Source: Methylococcaceae bacterium
Lineage (GTDB): Bacteria; Pseudomonadota; Gammaproteobacteria; Methylococcales; Methylomonadaceae
Assembly (NCBI GenBank): GCA_013140465.1
Contig: JABFST010000127.1
Coordinates: 1 to 10,548, forward strand
Direction: 5' to 3'
DNA: 10,548 nt
In this document: positions 1 to 7,616 of the stretch, piece after piece
How positions within the stretch are numbered: the first letter of the stretch is position 1
Layout of the letters: every line of letters begins with the position of its first letter
Notes under the pieces: generated by a model
Seen by the model: the letters and a program-made list of their open reading frames with translations, nothing else
Databases searched by the model: none
Told to the model about the DNA's origin: nothing
Program-made: the position numbers and the translations under genes

Positions 1-195
1 CCCGTGTACACGCTGGCCTTTTTGGATTTGTCCATTCCAGCCGACAAAGTGGAAGCCGTTTTTGACGACGCGCTTACTGCTTTGCTTAAGCAAGCACGCG
101 AAGACAGTATCGCCAAGCTTCAGGCCAAAGCCCAAAGCAAAGGCTTGGATCAGCCAGAACAAGAAACTTTAATCAAACTATTGGCAAATAAATAA
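1..195 (+). CDS. dnaG: DNA primase DnaG, C-terminal fragment (5' end outside window)
   Basis: The reading frame is open from the left edge and ends at TAA 193-195, leaving about 64 residues. DnaG makes the RNA primers for replication. Its C-terminal domain is helical and docks on the DnaB helicase. The fragment is a charged helical tail with alternating Leu and Lys/Arg and ends in an LLANK-type terminus, as the C-terminal helix of DnaG does. No catalytic part (zinc finger, TOPRIM) lies in the window, so the name rests on this tail plus position: dnaG directly precedes rpoD in the gammaproteobacterial rpsU-dnaG-rpoD operon. The first visible GTG (position 4) is internal, not the real start. 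There are 76 nt between its stop and rpoD, containing a promoter. Confidence 0.82.
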   Translation, partial: PVYTLAFLDLSIPADKVEAVFDDALTALLKQAREDSIAKLQAKAQSKGLDQPEQETLIKLLANK

Positions 196-225
196 TTGCT
201 GTTATACCTAGAATAGCAGTATAAT
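196..225 (+). promoter_or_regulatory. Sigma-70-type promoter for rpoD
   Basis: TTGCTG (196-201) and TATAAT (220-225) are separated by 18 bp: a perfect -10 box and a 4/6 -35 box. The expected start of transcription is near 232, about 40 nt before the rpoD ATG. The same bases can form a weak stem-loop (195-203 with 212-220, including two G-T positions) right behind the dnaG stop. It has no T-tract, so it is not a convincing terminator. An internal promoter before rpoD is usual in this operon. Confidence 0.55.
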
Positions 226-271
226 TCTCTGTTAAGTATGACCGTACTGACACAGGGTATTTAGCGAGCAA

Positions 272-2083
272 ATGATGAACCAAGAACAGCAGCAGTCTCA
301 GCTTAAACAATTGATTGCCAAAGGCAAGATGCAGGGCTACCTGACTTATGCCGAGGTGAATGACCACTTGCCCAGTGACATTGTAGACCCTGAACAAATT
401 GAAGACATCATTGGCATGATTAATGAAATGGGCATTCAGGTGTACGAGACCGCACCTGATGAAGACTCATTAATCACCGATTCAGCCGCCGTCACCACTG
501 ACGACGAAGATGCCGAAGAAGTGGCTGCACTGGCTTCTGTAGACAGCGAGTTTGGACGCACGACCGATCCAGTGCGTATGTATATGCGCGAAATGGGTTC
601 AGTCGAATTGCTGACCCGCGCCGATGAACTCAAAATTGCCAAACGCATAGAAGAAGGCCAGCAACAGCTGGTTAAAGCCATTGCCCGTTCTTGTGTTGTG
701 GTAGCTGACTTTTTGCAGGCATTTGCAAGCATCTCCGGCGAAGAAGGTGAAATTCGCCTGACTGACCTAATTTCGGGATTTGTTGATCTGAGCAATGCCG
801 ACGACTTGGTTGCCGCCCTACCCGCTGACATAGCCGATGAGGCCGCTGCGCCCGAAGACGAACTTAAGGGCCTTAACTATGAAGAAGTTAAGGAAAAGGT
901 TGATGCCTTAGAAAAACAACTCAAAGTAGCCTCTGCTGCGGTAAAAAAACACGGCTACACCAGCGAAAAGACCGAAAAAGCGTTTGAAATATTAGCCGAT
1001 TTGTTCATGGAATTTAAATGGACACCGCAATACTTAAAAAAATTGACCGCGATCATACCTAACGGCATCGCCACGGTCCGCGAACAAGAAAAGCTGATTT
1101 TGGATGTTTTTGTTAAAGAAACCAATATGTCTCGCAAAGACTTTATTGCTTCTTTTACTGAAAATGAATCCAATCCCGATTGGCTAGACCAACATATAAC
1201 AGGTGGGCACAGCTATTCTGCGGCCTTAAAACCGCGTGAAAAAGAACTGCGCAAAGCCCAAAAAATATTGGCGGATATTGAAGCCGAATATGGCCTGACC
1301 ATCAGCGGCCTAAAAGACATCAACCGCCGCATGTCCATAGGCGAAGCCAAAGCCAGACGTGCGAAAAAAGAAATGATAGAAGCCAATTTAAGGCTGGTTA
1401 TCTCTATTGCCAAAAAGTACACCAATCGTGGCTTGCAATTCCTCGATTTGATACAAGAAGGCAATATTGGCCTGATGAAAGCAGTCGATAAGTTTGAATA
1501 CCGCCGTGGCTATAAGTTTTCAACCTATGCCACATGGTGGATACGCCAAGCGATTACCCGTTCTATCGCCGACCAAGCCAGAACCATACGCATACCCGTA
1601 CACATGATCGAAACGATCAATAAGTTAAACCGGATTTCCCGGCAGATTCTGCAAGAAATGGGGCGCGAAGCAACACCCGAAGAACTGGCAGAACGCATGG
1701 AAATGCCCGAAGACAAAGTGCGTAAAGTATTAAAGATTGCCAAAGAACCGATTTCTATGGAAACCCCTATTGGTGATGATGAAGATTCGCATTTGGGGGA
1801 TTTTATAGAAGATGCTAAAGTATTGTCGCCCGTAGAAGCGGCAACCATAGCAGGTTTGCGTGAATCCACCCAAAACGTGCTGGCGGGCTTGACCGCACGC
1901 GAAGCAAAAGTTCTGCGTATGCGCTTTGGTATCAACATGAATACCGACCATACCCTAGAAGAAGTAGGCAAACAATTTGATGTCACGCGTGAGCGCATCC
2001 GTCAAATAGAAGCCAAAGCCTTAAGAAAGTTAAGGCATCCCTCCCGTTCAGAACAATTAAGGTGTTTCTTAGACGGTGAGTAG
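272..2083 (+). CDS. rpoD: RNA polymerase sigma factor RpoD (sigma-70)
   Basis: This is the primary sigma factor that directs RNA polymerase to housekeeping promoters. It has 603 residues, against 613 in E. coli. Visible blocks are an acidic N-terminal region 1.1 (about 1-85), region 1.2 with [12 protein letters not shown] (about 98-109), and a long acidic non-conserved region (about 130-355). Region 2 follows with [16 protein letters not shown] from about 372 and the -10 recognition/melting segment [19 protein letters not shown] from about 408. Region 3 comes next, then region 4 from about 539, with the -35-binding helix-turn-helix around [20 protein letters not shown] near the C-terminus. 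Two adjacent ATGs (272 and 275) are both possible starts; the Shine-Dalgarno is weak (AGCGAGC). The tRNA follows 12 nt downstream. Nothing is truncated or odd. Confidence 0.98.
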   Translation: MMNQEQQQSQLKQLIAKGKMQGYLTYAEVNDHLPSDIVDPEQIEDIIGMINEMGIQVYETAPDEDSLITDSAAVTTDDEDAEEVAALASVDSEFGRTTDPVRMYMREMGSVELLTRADELKIAKRIEEGQQQLVKAIARSCVVVADFLQAFASISGEEGEIRLTDLISGFVDLSNADDLVAALPADIADEAAAPEDELKGLNYEEVKEKVDALEKQLKVASAAVKKHGYTSEKTEKAFEILADLFMEFKWTPQYLKKLTAIIPNGIATVREQEKLILDVFVKETNMSRKDFIASFTENESNPDWLDQHITGGHSYSAALKPREKELRKAQKILADIEAEYGLTISGLKDINRRMSIGEAKARRAKKEMIEANLRLVISIAKKYTNRGLQFLDLIQEGNIGLMKAVDKFEYRRGYKFSTYATWWIRQAITRSIADQARTIRIPVHMIETINKLNRISRQILQEMGREATPEELAERMEMPEDKVRKVLKIAKEPISMETPIGDDEDSHLGDFIEDAKVLSPVEAATIAGLRESTQNVLAGLTAREAKVLRMRFGINMNTDHTLEEVGKQFDVTRERIRQIEAKALRKLRHPSRSEQLRCFLDGE

Positions 2084-2095
2084 ATAAATCATTAG

Positions 2096-2172
2096 GGGCC
2101 CTTAGCTCAGTTGGTTAGAGCGTCCGACTCATAATCGGCAGGTCGTAGGTTCAAGTCCTACAGGGCCCACCA
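2096..2172 (+). tRNA. ileX: tRNA-Ile2 (anticodon CAU, lysidine type)
   Basis: A complete cloverleaf is visible. The acceptor stem GGGCCCT pairs perfectly with AGGGCCC. There is a D arm (GCTC/GAGC), an anticodon loop CTCATAA, a five-base variable loop, a T arm GTAGG-TTCAAGT-CCTAC, discriminator A and an encoded CCA (2170-2172). A CAU anticodon can mean Met or Ile2. Ile2 is favoured because the acceptor start and the CTTAGCTCAG and TTCAAGTCC segments resemble E. coli ileX, and ileX is also found near rpoD there. If this is right, TilS must convert C34 to lysidine so that it reads AUA codons. The outermost anticodon-stem pair (27-43) is T against C, so that stem has only four normal pairs. No promoter fits in the 12-nt gap to rpoD. 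Confidence 0.9.
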
Positions 2173-2179
2173 TTCATAA

Positions 2180-2203
2180 AAAAGGCTGCTTATGCAGCCT
2201 TTT
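2180..2203 (+). terminator. Rho-independent terminator after tRNA
   Basis: AAAAGGCTGC (2180-2189), loop TTAT, GCAGCCTTTT (2194-2203): a perfect 10-bp inverted repeat whose GC core ends in four T, with further T-rich sequence at 2207-2221. It begins 8 nt behind the tRNA CCA and would end the rpoD-tRNA transcript before metK. Confidence 0.8.
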
Positions 2204-2241
2204 GGCTATTTGGGTTTTTATCATTAACAAGAGGTGGTAAC

Positions 2242-3402
2242 GTGAGCAACAACTTTATTTTTACATCAGAATCCGTTTCAGAAGGCCATCCCGACAAAGT
2301 CGCGGACCAAATTTCCGATGCAGTGCTTGATGCTTTATTAGCACAAGACCCAAAATCACGCGTTGCCTGTGAAACCTTGGTAAAAACAGGCATGGTTATC
2401 CTGGCCGGCGAAGTGACCACCAACGCTTGGGTAGACCTAGAAGCCTTAGTCCGTAAAGTAGTCTGCGACATCGGCTACGATCATGGTGACATTGGTTTTG
2501 ACGGACAAACCTGCGCCGTTATCAACGCGATAGGCAAACAATCTGCCGACATCGCAATGGGTGTTGACGAAAGTGAAGACCACGAACAAGGTGCTGGCGA
2601 GCAAGGTTTGATGTTCGGCTATGCCAGCAACGAAACTGATGTGTTCATGCCAGCCCCTATCACTTATTCGCATTTGCTGGTCAAACGCCAAGCCGACGTG
2701 CGTAAAAGCAAAACCTTACCTTGGTTACGTCCTGATGCCAAAAGCCAAATCACCTTCCGCTACGAAAACAACAAACCCGTAGCCATTGATGCGGTCGTGT
2801 TGTCTACCCAACACTCACCCGAAATCAGCAACAAAGCCTTACACGAAGCAGTCATGGACGAAATCATCCTGCCCGTATTACCTAAAGAATGGCTGCATAA
2901 AGACACCAAATACTTTATCAACCCCACCGGCCAATTCGTTATTGGCGGCCCCGTTGGCGATTGCGGCTTGACTGGACGCAAAATCATAGTAGATAGTTAT
3001 GGTGGCATGGCAAGACATGGCGGCGGCGCGTTCTCCGGCAAAGATCCTTCTAAGGTAGACCGCTCAGCGGCCTATATGGCGCGTTATGTGGCGAAAAACT
3101 TAGTGGCGGCAGGTCTTGCCGAACGCTGCGAAATCCAAGTGTCTTACGCGATTGGCGTTGCCGAACCCACCTCGATTACAGTAGAAACATTTGGCACTGG
3201 CAAACTGAGCGAAGACCGCTTGGAACAAATCGTCCGCGATACCTTTGATTTACGCCCAAAAGGTTTAATCAAAATGCTGGATTTGTTGAAACCCATTTAT
3301 CAAATCACCGCCGCTTATGGGCATTTTGGACGCACTGAAGATTCATTTAGTTGGGAAAAGACCGACAAAGTTGACGCATTAAAACATGCGGCTGGTATTT
3401 AA
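2242..3402 (+). CDS. metK: S-adenosylmethionine synthetase MetK
   Basis: MetK makes S-adenosylmethionine from methionine and ATP, releasing phosphate and diphosphate. It is cytosolic and normally a tetramer with Mg2+ and K+. It has 386 residues, close to E. coli (384). The N-terminal [18 protein letters not shown] carries the ATP/Mg motif GHPDK at 15-19. The signature loop [12 protein letters not shown] starts at 117 and the glycine-rich P-loop-like [19 protein letters not shown] at 260. The start is GTG, set by a good Shine-Dalgarno (GAGGTG, 2231-2236). One deviation: the family signature GAGDQG reads GAGEQG here, Asp to Glu at residue 120. ahcY follows after 23 nt, so the two are very likely co-transcribed. 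No SAM-binding riboswitch is visible in the short leader. Confidence 0.98.
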   Translation: MSNNFIFTSESVSEGHPDKVADQISDAVLDALLAQDPKSRVACETLVKTGMVILAGEVTTNAWVDLEALVRKVVCDIGYDHGDIGFDGQTCAVINAIGKQSADIAMGVDESEDHEQGAGEQGLMFGYASNETDVFMPAPITYSHLLVKRQADVRKSKTLPWLRPDAKSQITFRYENNKPVAIDAVVLSTQHSPEISNKALHEAVMDEIILPVLPKEWLHKDTKYFINPTGQFVIGGPVGDCGLTGRKIIVDSYGGMARHGGGAFSGKDPSKVDRSAAYMARYVAKNLVAAGLAERCEIQVSYAIGVAEPTSITVETFGTGKLSEDRLEQIVRDTFDLRPKGLIKMLDLLKPIYQITAAYGHFGRTEDSFSWEKTDKVDALKHAAGI

Positions 3403-3425
3403 TTGCACTCAAAACAGGACACATA

Positions 3426-4718
3426 ATGAGCCAACACGATTATAAAGTCGCCGATATAGCCTTGGCAGACTGGGGCCGTAAAGAAATTAACATAGCCGAA
3501 ACCGAAATGCCGGGCTTAATGGCCTTGCGTGCAGAATTTGGTGCCGAGCAACCGTTAAAAGGCGCACGCATTGCTGGCTGTTTGCACATGACCATCCAAA
3601 CTGCCGTGTTAATCGAAACCTTAACGGCTTTGGGCGCAGAAATCCGCTGGTCTTCCTGCAATATTTTCTCCACCCAAGACCACGCAGCGGCAGCTATTGC
3701 GGCGGCGGGCATCCCGGTATTTGCTTGGAAAGGCGAAACCGAAGCCGAAGCCGATTGGTGTATTGAACAAACCATCGTCGGCCCTAACGGCTGGCGGCCT
3801 AACATGATATTGGATGACGGCGGCGACCTCACCAATATGATGCACGACAAGTTCCCCGAACTGATGGCAGATGTTAAAGGCTTGTCCGAAGAAACCACCA
3901 CAGGCGTGTTGCGTTTGTATGAACGCGTAGCTAAAGGCACCTTAAAAGTACCCGCATTCAACGTCAATGATTCGGTCACCAAATCCAAATTCGACAACCT
4001 GTATGGTTGCCGCGAGTCTTTAGTCGATGGCATCAAACGCGCCACTGACGTGATGATAGCCGGCAAAATCGCCGTCGTTTGTGGTTATGGTGACGTGGGC
4101 AAAGGCTGCGCGCAATCCTTGCGTGGCTTAGGTGCTACGGTTTGGATCACCGAAATTGACCCTATCTGCGCACTGCAAGCGGCAATGGAAGGCTACCGCG
4201 TGGTCACGATGGAAGAAGCTGCCCCTATTGCCAATATCTTTGTCACGGCAACAGGCAACTACCACATTATCCGCCATGAGCACTTGCTGGCGATGCGTGA
4301 CCAAGCCATCGTCTGCAATATCGGCCATTTTGATTCTGAAATTGAAATTTCCTCGTTGCGCCAATACACTTGGGAAAACATCAAACCCCAAGTTGACCAC
4401 GTCATATTCCCTGACGGCAAACGCCTGATTATCTTGGCGGAAGGCCGTTTGGTAAACTTGGGCTGTGCGACCGGCCATCCTAGCTTTGTGATGTCCAACT
4501 CGTTCTGCAACCAAGTGTTGGCGCAATTGGAATTGTGGAAAAACGCCGCCAATTACGACAACAACGTTTATATCCTGCCTAAAATACTGGATGAAAAAGT
4601 TGCCCGTTCCCATTTGGCGCAAATTGGTGTCAACCTGACCGTACTGACCGCAGAACAGGCCAAATACATCAACGTACCTGTTGAAGGGCCTTATAAAGCC
4701 GATCATTACCGTTATTAG
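3426..4718 (+). CDS. ahcY: Adenosylhomocysteinase (S-adenosylhomocysteine hydrolase)
   Basis: AhcY hydrolyses S-adenosylhomocysteine reversibly to homocysteine and adenosine with tightly bound NAD+, relieving product inhibition of methyltransferases. It has 430 residues, the length of the compact form without the roughly 40-residue insertion seen in some bacterial homologues. Seen: the substrate-domain motif [10 protein letters not shown] (D130-D131 onward), a Rossmann NAD-binding motif [18 protein letters not shown] starting at G220, and the conserved C-terminus [10 protein letters not shown], whose Lys424 and Tyr428 reach the NAD of a neighbouring subunit in known structures. The Shine-Dalgarno AGGA (3416-3419) sits 6 nt before ATG. 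It lies directly behind metK. The 23-nt gap is too short to hold a SAH riboswitch, which is known upstream of ahcY in some proteobacteria. Confidence 0.98.
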   Translation: MSQHDYKVADIALADWGRKEINIAETEMPGLMALRAEFGAEQPLKGARIAGCLHMTIQTAVLIETLTALGAEIRWSSCNIFSTQDHAAAAIAAAGIPVFAWKGETEAEADWCIEQTIVGPNGWRPNMILDDGGDLTNMMHDKFPELMADVKGLSEETTTGVLRLYERVAKGTLKVPAFNVNDSVTKSKFDNLYGCRESLVDGIKRATDVMIAGKIAVVCGYGDVGKGCAQSLRGLGATVWITEIDPICALQAAMEGYRVVTMEEAAPIANIFVTATGNYHIIRHEHLLAMRDQAIVCNIGHFDSEIEISSLRQYTWENIKPQVDHVIFPDGKRLIILAEGRLVNLGCATGHPSFVMSNSFCNQVLAQLELWKNAANYDNNVYILPKILDEKVARSHLAQIGVNLTVLTAEQAKYINVPVEGPYKADHYRY

Positions 4719-4720
4719 CA

Positions 4721-4767
4721 GTTAATAGGGGAGTATGAAAACCCATCTCTTGCTCCCCTAGCTTAAC
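4721..4767 (+). terminator. Long hairpin behind ahcY (possible terminator without T-tract)
   Basis: TAGGGGAG (4726-4733) pairs perfectly with CTCCCCTA (4753-4760) around a 19-nt loop. Outside it GTTAA (4721-4725) pairs with TTAAC (4763-4767) across a two-base GC bulge. The structure begins two bases after the ahcY stop. No run of T follows, so it could stabilise the 3' end, act with Rho, or mark the junction where the next cassette begins. Confidence 0.4.
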
Positions 4768-4801
4768 AACCGCTCATAGGGTTGAACTTTCTGAGGTTTG
4801 T

Positions 4802-5674
4802 GTGAAACATTACTTGCCAACTATCTACAGTAATCAGGAAGGCTTTACTCAACTGGCACGCTTAAAAAGCATCATTATCCATTCAACAGATAATGAAATA
4901 GTTTTAAATTTTTCTAGGTGTGGCTTTTTCGATGCCAATATGGCTGCCTCTTTAAAAGCGGTATTAGCAATTGCAGCTTCCAAATCGAAAAAAGTGTCCA
5001 TCAATGAATTACGACCGGGGATAGAACGCGTCCTCAGAAAAAATCACTTTTTAACAGAATATGGGTTTAACCCACTACCCGACACCTACCAAACCACTTT
5101 ACCTTATCGTTGTTTTCAAACATCTGATAGCCGTGACTTTAATCAGTATCTAAAAATACATTTGTCGGGTAAAAATATCCCTAAAATGAGCCAAAAGCTG
5201 AATAAGAAGTTTCGGGAAAGTATTTTTGAGATTTTTGAAAACTGTGCGACGCATTCCCATTCAACACAGGGTATTTTTGTCTGTGGGCAGTATTATCCAC
5301 AAAAATGCCGTCTTGATTTGACTGTTTCAGACACAGGTGTTGGCATTCGTACAAATGTGCGCCGTATTCTCGATAACAAAACCTCTTCAGTGGATGCTAT
5401 TTGCTGGGCATTAATAGAAGGCAACACTACGAGAACAGGCAATCAGCCTGGGGGATTTGGATTAGCATTGCTCCAAAATTTTATCGAACACAATAAAGGC
5501 AAAATCCAAATTGTTTCCCGACATGGCTATTACGAATTCAGCAATGGACATAATAAATTTGAAAAATTGGAAGCAGATTTTCCAGGAACCACCATCAACT
5601 TAGAAATTAACACTAACGATGACAACAATTATTGTTTAAGCTCTGAAACAACCTCTTTGGAGGACTTATTTTGA
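4802..5674 (+). CDS. STAS-like plus GHKL (HATPase_c) ATP-binding protein
   Basis: A two-domain cytosolic protein of 290 residues. Residues about 1-90 look like a STAS-type fold; the stretch IVLNFSRCGFFDANMAASL (33-51) resembles the conserved strand-loop-helix of anti-sigma-factor antagonists. Residues about 130-275 are a GHKL ATPase: N box ESIFEIFENCATHS (E139, E143, N147), G1 box DTGVGI (177-182) and G2 box GGFGLALL (217-224). There is no membrane segment and no histidine-kinase dimerisation helix with a phospho-acceptor His, so it is closer to SpoIIAB/RsbW-like switch ATPases than to sensor kinases. The serine phosphorylated in SpoIIAA-type STAS domains appears to be Asn46. The start is GTG with Shine-Dalgarno GAGGT (4793-4797). 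It is AT-richer than its neighbours. First gene of a three-gene cassette; biological role unknown. Confidence 0.8.
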   Translation: MKHYLPTIYSNQEGFTQLARLKSIIIHSTDNEIVLNFSRCGFFDANMAASLKAVLAIAASKSKKVSINELRPGIERVLRKNHFLTEYGFNPLPDTYQTTLPYRCFQTSDSRDFNQYLKIHLSGKNIPKMSQKLNKKFRESIFEIFENCATHSHSTQGIFVCGQYYPQKCRLDLTVSDTGVGIRTNVRRILDNKTSSVDAICWALIEGNTTRTGNQPGGFGLALLQNFIEHNKGKIQIVSRHGYYEFSNGHNKFEKLEADFPGTTINLEINTNDDNNYCLSSETTSLEDLF

Positions 5675-5693
5675 AATCACTAGAGAAGCAAAA

Positions 5694-6050
5694 ATGGACA
5701 ATATAAATACACTTCGGATTTTTGATATTGTTGGCGGCGGCTTGTGTGTATCCTCTGATGATGGACAAACAGTGCATGACAGAATTGCTCACTTATTGCG
5801 TGAAAATCAAAAAGTCGTTATTTCTTTTGAAGGTGTGGACACGTTGATCTCGGCATTTCTCAATGCGTCGATAGGCCAGCTTTATGGCGAATTTACTGAG
5901 GAACATATACGCGAATACCTTGCTGTCGATAACATTTTACAAGACGATAGGATGTTGTTGAAACGTGTTATTGATAATGCAAAAATTTATTTCAAAAACC
6001 GCAAATCCTTTGATGAAGCGTGGAGAATTGAGGTCAACGATGAAGAATAA
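5694..6050 (+). CDS. DUF4325-type STAS-like small protein
   Basis: A soluble protein of 118 residues without signal peptide or membrane segment. The core VVISFEGVDTLISAFLNASIGQLYG (41-65) has the strand-loop-helix pattern of the STAS-like family I know as DUF4325, whose members are often encoded beside GHKL ATPases. The remainder is helical and charged. STAS folds usually bind partner proteins, so it may be the partner of the ATPase encoded 19 nt upstream, of the PIN protein encoded downstream, or of both. This is inference. The start ATG is preceded by AGAGAAG (5682-5688). A stronger GGAGGA (5659-5664) lies in the end of the upstream gene but has no usable start behind it in this frame. The 3' end overlaps the next gene by 11 nt. 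Confidence 0.75.
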   Translation: MDNINTLRIFDIVGGGLCVSSDDGQTVHDRIAHLLRENQKVVISFEGVDTLISAFLNASIGQLYGEFTEEHIREYLAVDNILQDDRMLLKRVIDNAKIYFKNRKSFDEAWRIEVNDEE

Positions 6051-6597
6051 AGCATATAACCTCAGTAATTATACCTTTATCAGGGACGAGGTATTATTGA
6101 TAGATACAAATATTTGGTTATATCTTTTTCCTGCACCTTCTGGCCCCCCAAGTTACTTGACCAGAATTTACTCAGCTGCCTTTAAAAACCTACTCACCCG
6201 TAAAGCGACAATTGCTATTAACTCAATTATTCTCAGTGAATATCTGAACCGATATTGCCACATTGAATACGATGCATTGCACAAAAAAAAATACGCTACC
6301 TATAAAAAATTTCGCCAATCTATCGACTATTCTTCTATTGGTCAACGAGCAGCAGCTGATGCCAAAGAGATCTTAAAGCTTTGCATCAAAAAAACTGATG
6401 ATTTTACTATTGCGGATATGCCCCAAATACTTAACGGCTTTGAGTCAGGCAGCCTTGATTTTAATGACGCCATAATCGCTGACGCCTGCGCACGCCACGG
6501 CTGGAAATTGATTACACATGATGGTGATTTTACCGAGGGCGGCATAGCGATCATCACCAGCAATCAAAAACTACTCTCTAATTGTGCAACGACATAA
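6040..6597 (+). CDS. PIN-domain protein, putative ribonuclease
   Basis: A 185-residue PIN-domain protein. PIN domains are Mg2+/Mn2+-dependent RNases with a cluster of acidic residues. Candidates seen here are D22 in LLIDTNIWLYL, E67 in IILSEYLNRY, D143 in SLDFNDAIIADA, and D161/D163 in LITHDGDF, in the standard order for VapC-like nucleases. It is longer than a typical VapC (about 130), with an extra helical stretch around 75-135. The chosen ATG (6040) lies inside the last codons of the previous gene and has Shine-Dalgarno GAGGT (6030-6034). An upstream ATG in the same frame (5965) would add residues encoded by the previous gene and is unlikely. The overlap implies translational coupling. No antitoxin with a DNA-binding domain is adjacent, so a classical VapBC pair is not supported. 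The target RNA is unknown. Confidence 0.8.
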   Translation: MKNKAYNLSNYTFIRDEVLLIDTNIWLYLFPAPSGPPSYLTRIYSAAFKNLLTRKATIAINSIILSEYLNRYCHIEYDALHKKKYATYKKFRQSIDYSSIGQRAAADAKEILKLCIKKTDDFTIADMPQILNGFESGSLDFNDAIIADACARHGWKLITHDGDFTEGGIAIITSNQKLLSNCATT

Positions 6598-6739
6598 GCC
6601 ATGCGCACCTTGCGTCCAACACTTTATGGCATGCTTCAACACCTTACCTATACCAAAGTATCCAGCATCATTGATCGAATCGATTTTTGTGGATACCTAA
6701 TTGCTCAATGCCACGCGTCTACATAAACTGGGCTTATTT
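6598..6739 (+). promoter_or_regulatory. Leader region of metF with inverted repeat
   Basis: A 142-nt gap between the PIN gene and metF. It holds an inverted repeat GTATCCA (6658-6664) / TGGATAC (6690-6696), with a smaller ATCG-AAT-CGAT hairpin between the arms (6674-6684). A poor promoter-like pair may exist (TTGATC 6671-6676 followed by a TACCTA-like box near 6694), but it is weak. There is no terminator with a T-tract behind the PIN gene. A 41-codon reading frame (6601-6726) crosses the gap without a ribosome-binding site. The segment is best read as the metF leader/operator or the right junction of the inserted cassette. Confidence 0.3.
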
Positions 6740-7576
6740 ATGACTACACAATCACCCTTATTCAGCTTTGAATTTTACCCGCCCAAAACCGAAGAAGGTG
6801 CGGAAAATCTTCACTTAGTGCATAGCAAACTGGCGCAACTGAACCCCGATTTTTTTTCTGTCACGTTTGGTGCTGGCGGGTCTACCCGCGACAAAACCTT
6901 TGACACCGTGGTCGGCATCCAAGCTAAAGGCATTGCCGCCGCGCCGCATTTGTCCTGCGTCGCTTCAACTAAAGACAATATCCGGCAAATCCTTAAAGAC
7001 TACCAAGACCACGGCATCGCCCGCATTGTGGCGTTACGCGGCGACATTCCATCCGGCATGATGTCGGCGGGCGAATTCCGCTACGCCAATGAATTAGTGG
7101 ATTTTATCCGCCAAGAAACTGGGGATTATTTTCAGATTCATGTCGCGGCCTATCCTGAAGTCCACCCCCAAGCCAGCAATGCCAGCGAAGACTTTAAAAA
7201 CTTCAAGCGCAAAGTCGATGCTGGGGCCAATGCCGCGATTACCCAGTATTTTTATAATGCCGAAGCGTATTTTTATTTTCAGGATAATTGCGCAAAACAC
7301 GGCATCGACATCCCTATCGTGCCAGGGATTATGCCTATCACCCAATATGCGCAACTGTTCCGCTTTTCGGAAATGTGCGGCGCGGATATTCCCCGCTGGA
7401 TGCGTAAACGCCTAGAAAGCTTTGGTGATGACCGGGATTCGGTACAGGCTTTTGGCTTAGACTTGGTCAGCAAGCTTTGCCAACGCTTATTGGATAACGG
7501 TGCGCCTGGGCTGCATTTTTACACGATGAACCAATCTGCGCCCACTTTGGCTATCTTAGACAACATCAGCCATTGA
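6740..7576 (+). CDS. metF: 5,10-methylenetetrahydrofolate reductase MetF
   Basis: MetF reduces methylene-tetrahydrofolate to 5-methyl-tetrahydrofolate with FAD, giving the methyl group used to remake methionine from homocysteine. It has 278 residues and a TIM-barrel plan. Motifs: FSFEFYPPKTEEG near the N-terminus (E11, equivalent of E. coli Glu28), VTFGAGGSTRDKT, VALRGD (D102, equivalent of Asp120), VAAYPEVHP (135-143), KRKVDAGANAAITQYFYN (Q169, equivalent of Gln183), PGIMPI and a C-terminal LHFYTMNQS. The start ATG at 6740 is chosen because homology begins at once after it. A TTG at 6701 would add 13 unrelated residues. The Shine-Dalgarno is poor. It belongs functionally with metK and ahcY but is separated from them by the STAS/GHKL/PIN cassette. 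Confidence 0.97.
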   Translation: MTTQSPLFSFEFYPPKTEEGAENLHLVHSKLAQLNPDFFSVTFGAGGSTRDKTFDTVVGIQAKGIAAAPHLSCVASTKDNIRQILKDYQDHGIARIVALRGDIPSGMMSAGEFRYANELVDFIRQETGDYFQIHVAAYPEVHPQASNASEDFKNFKRKVDAGANAAITQYFYNAEAYFYFQDNCAKHGIDIPIVPGIMPITQYAQLFRFSEMCGADIPRWMRKRLESFGDDRDSVQAFGLDLVSKLCQRLLDNGAPGLHFYTMNQSAPTLAILDNISH

Positions 7577-7616
7577 AGGATAGCCACGACCCTTTCAAGC
7601 TGAAAGAGTCCAGCAC

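Noticed and set aside
2204..2241. SAM riboswitch or separate promoter before metK
   Set aside because: 38 nt is too short for a SAM riboswitch, and no -35/-10 pair with acceptable spacing was found.
3403..3425. SAH riboswitch before ahcY
   Set aside because: The gap to metK is only 23 nt, and no riboswitch core is visible.
3440..4066. Long - strand reading frame (208 codons) within ahcY
   Set aside because: It lies opposite a strongly conserved gene, shows no known motif and has no ribosome-binding site. It is a shadow of ahcY codon use.
4802..5674. Two-component sensor histidine kinase
   Set aside because: It has GHKL ATPase boxes, but no membrane segment, no DHp helix with an H-box histidine and no response regulator nearby.
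6040..6597. Classical VapBC toxin-antitoxin pair
   Set aside because: The PIN protein is longer than usual VapC, and the gene before it encodes a STAS-like protein with no AbrB, RHH, Phd or HTH DNA-binding pattern.
6601..6726. 41-codon reading frame between the PIN gene and metF
   Set aside because: It has no ribosome-binding site, starts 3 nt after the PIN stop, has no recognisable similarity, and lies over an inverted repeat. It is better read as non-coding leader.
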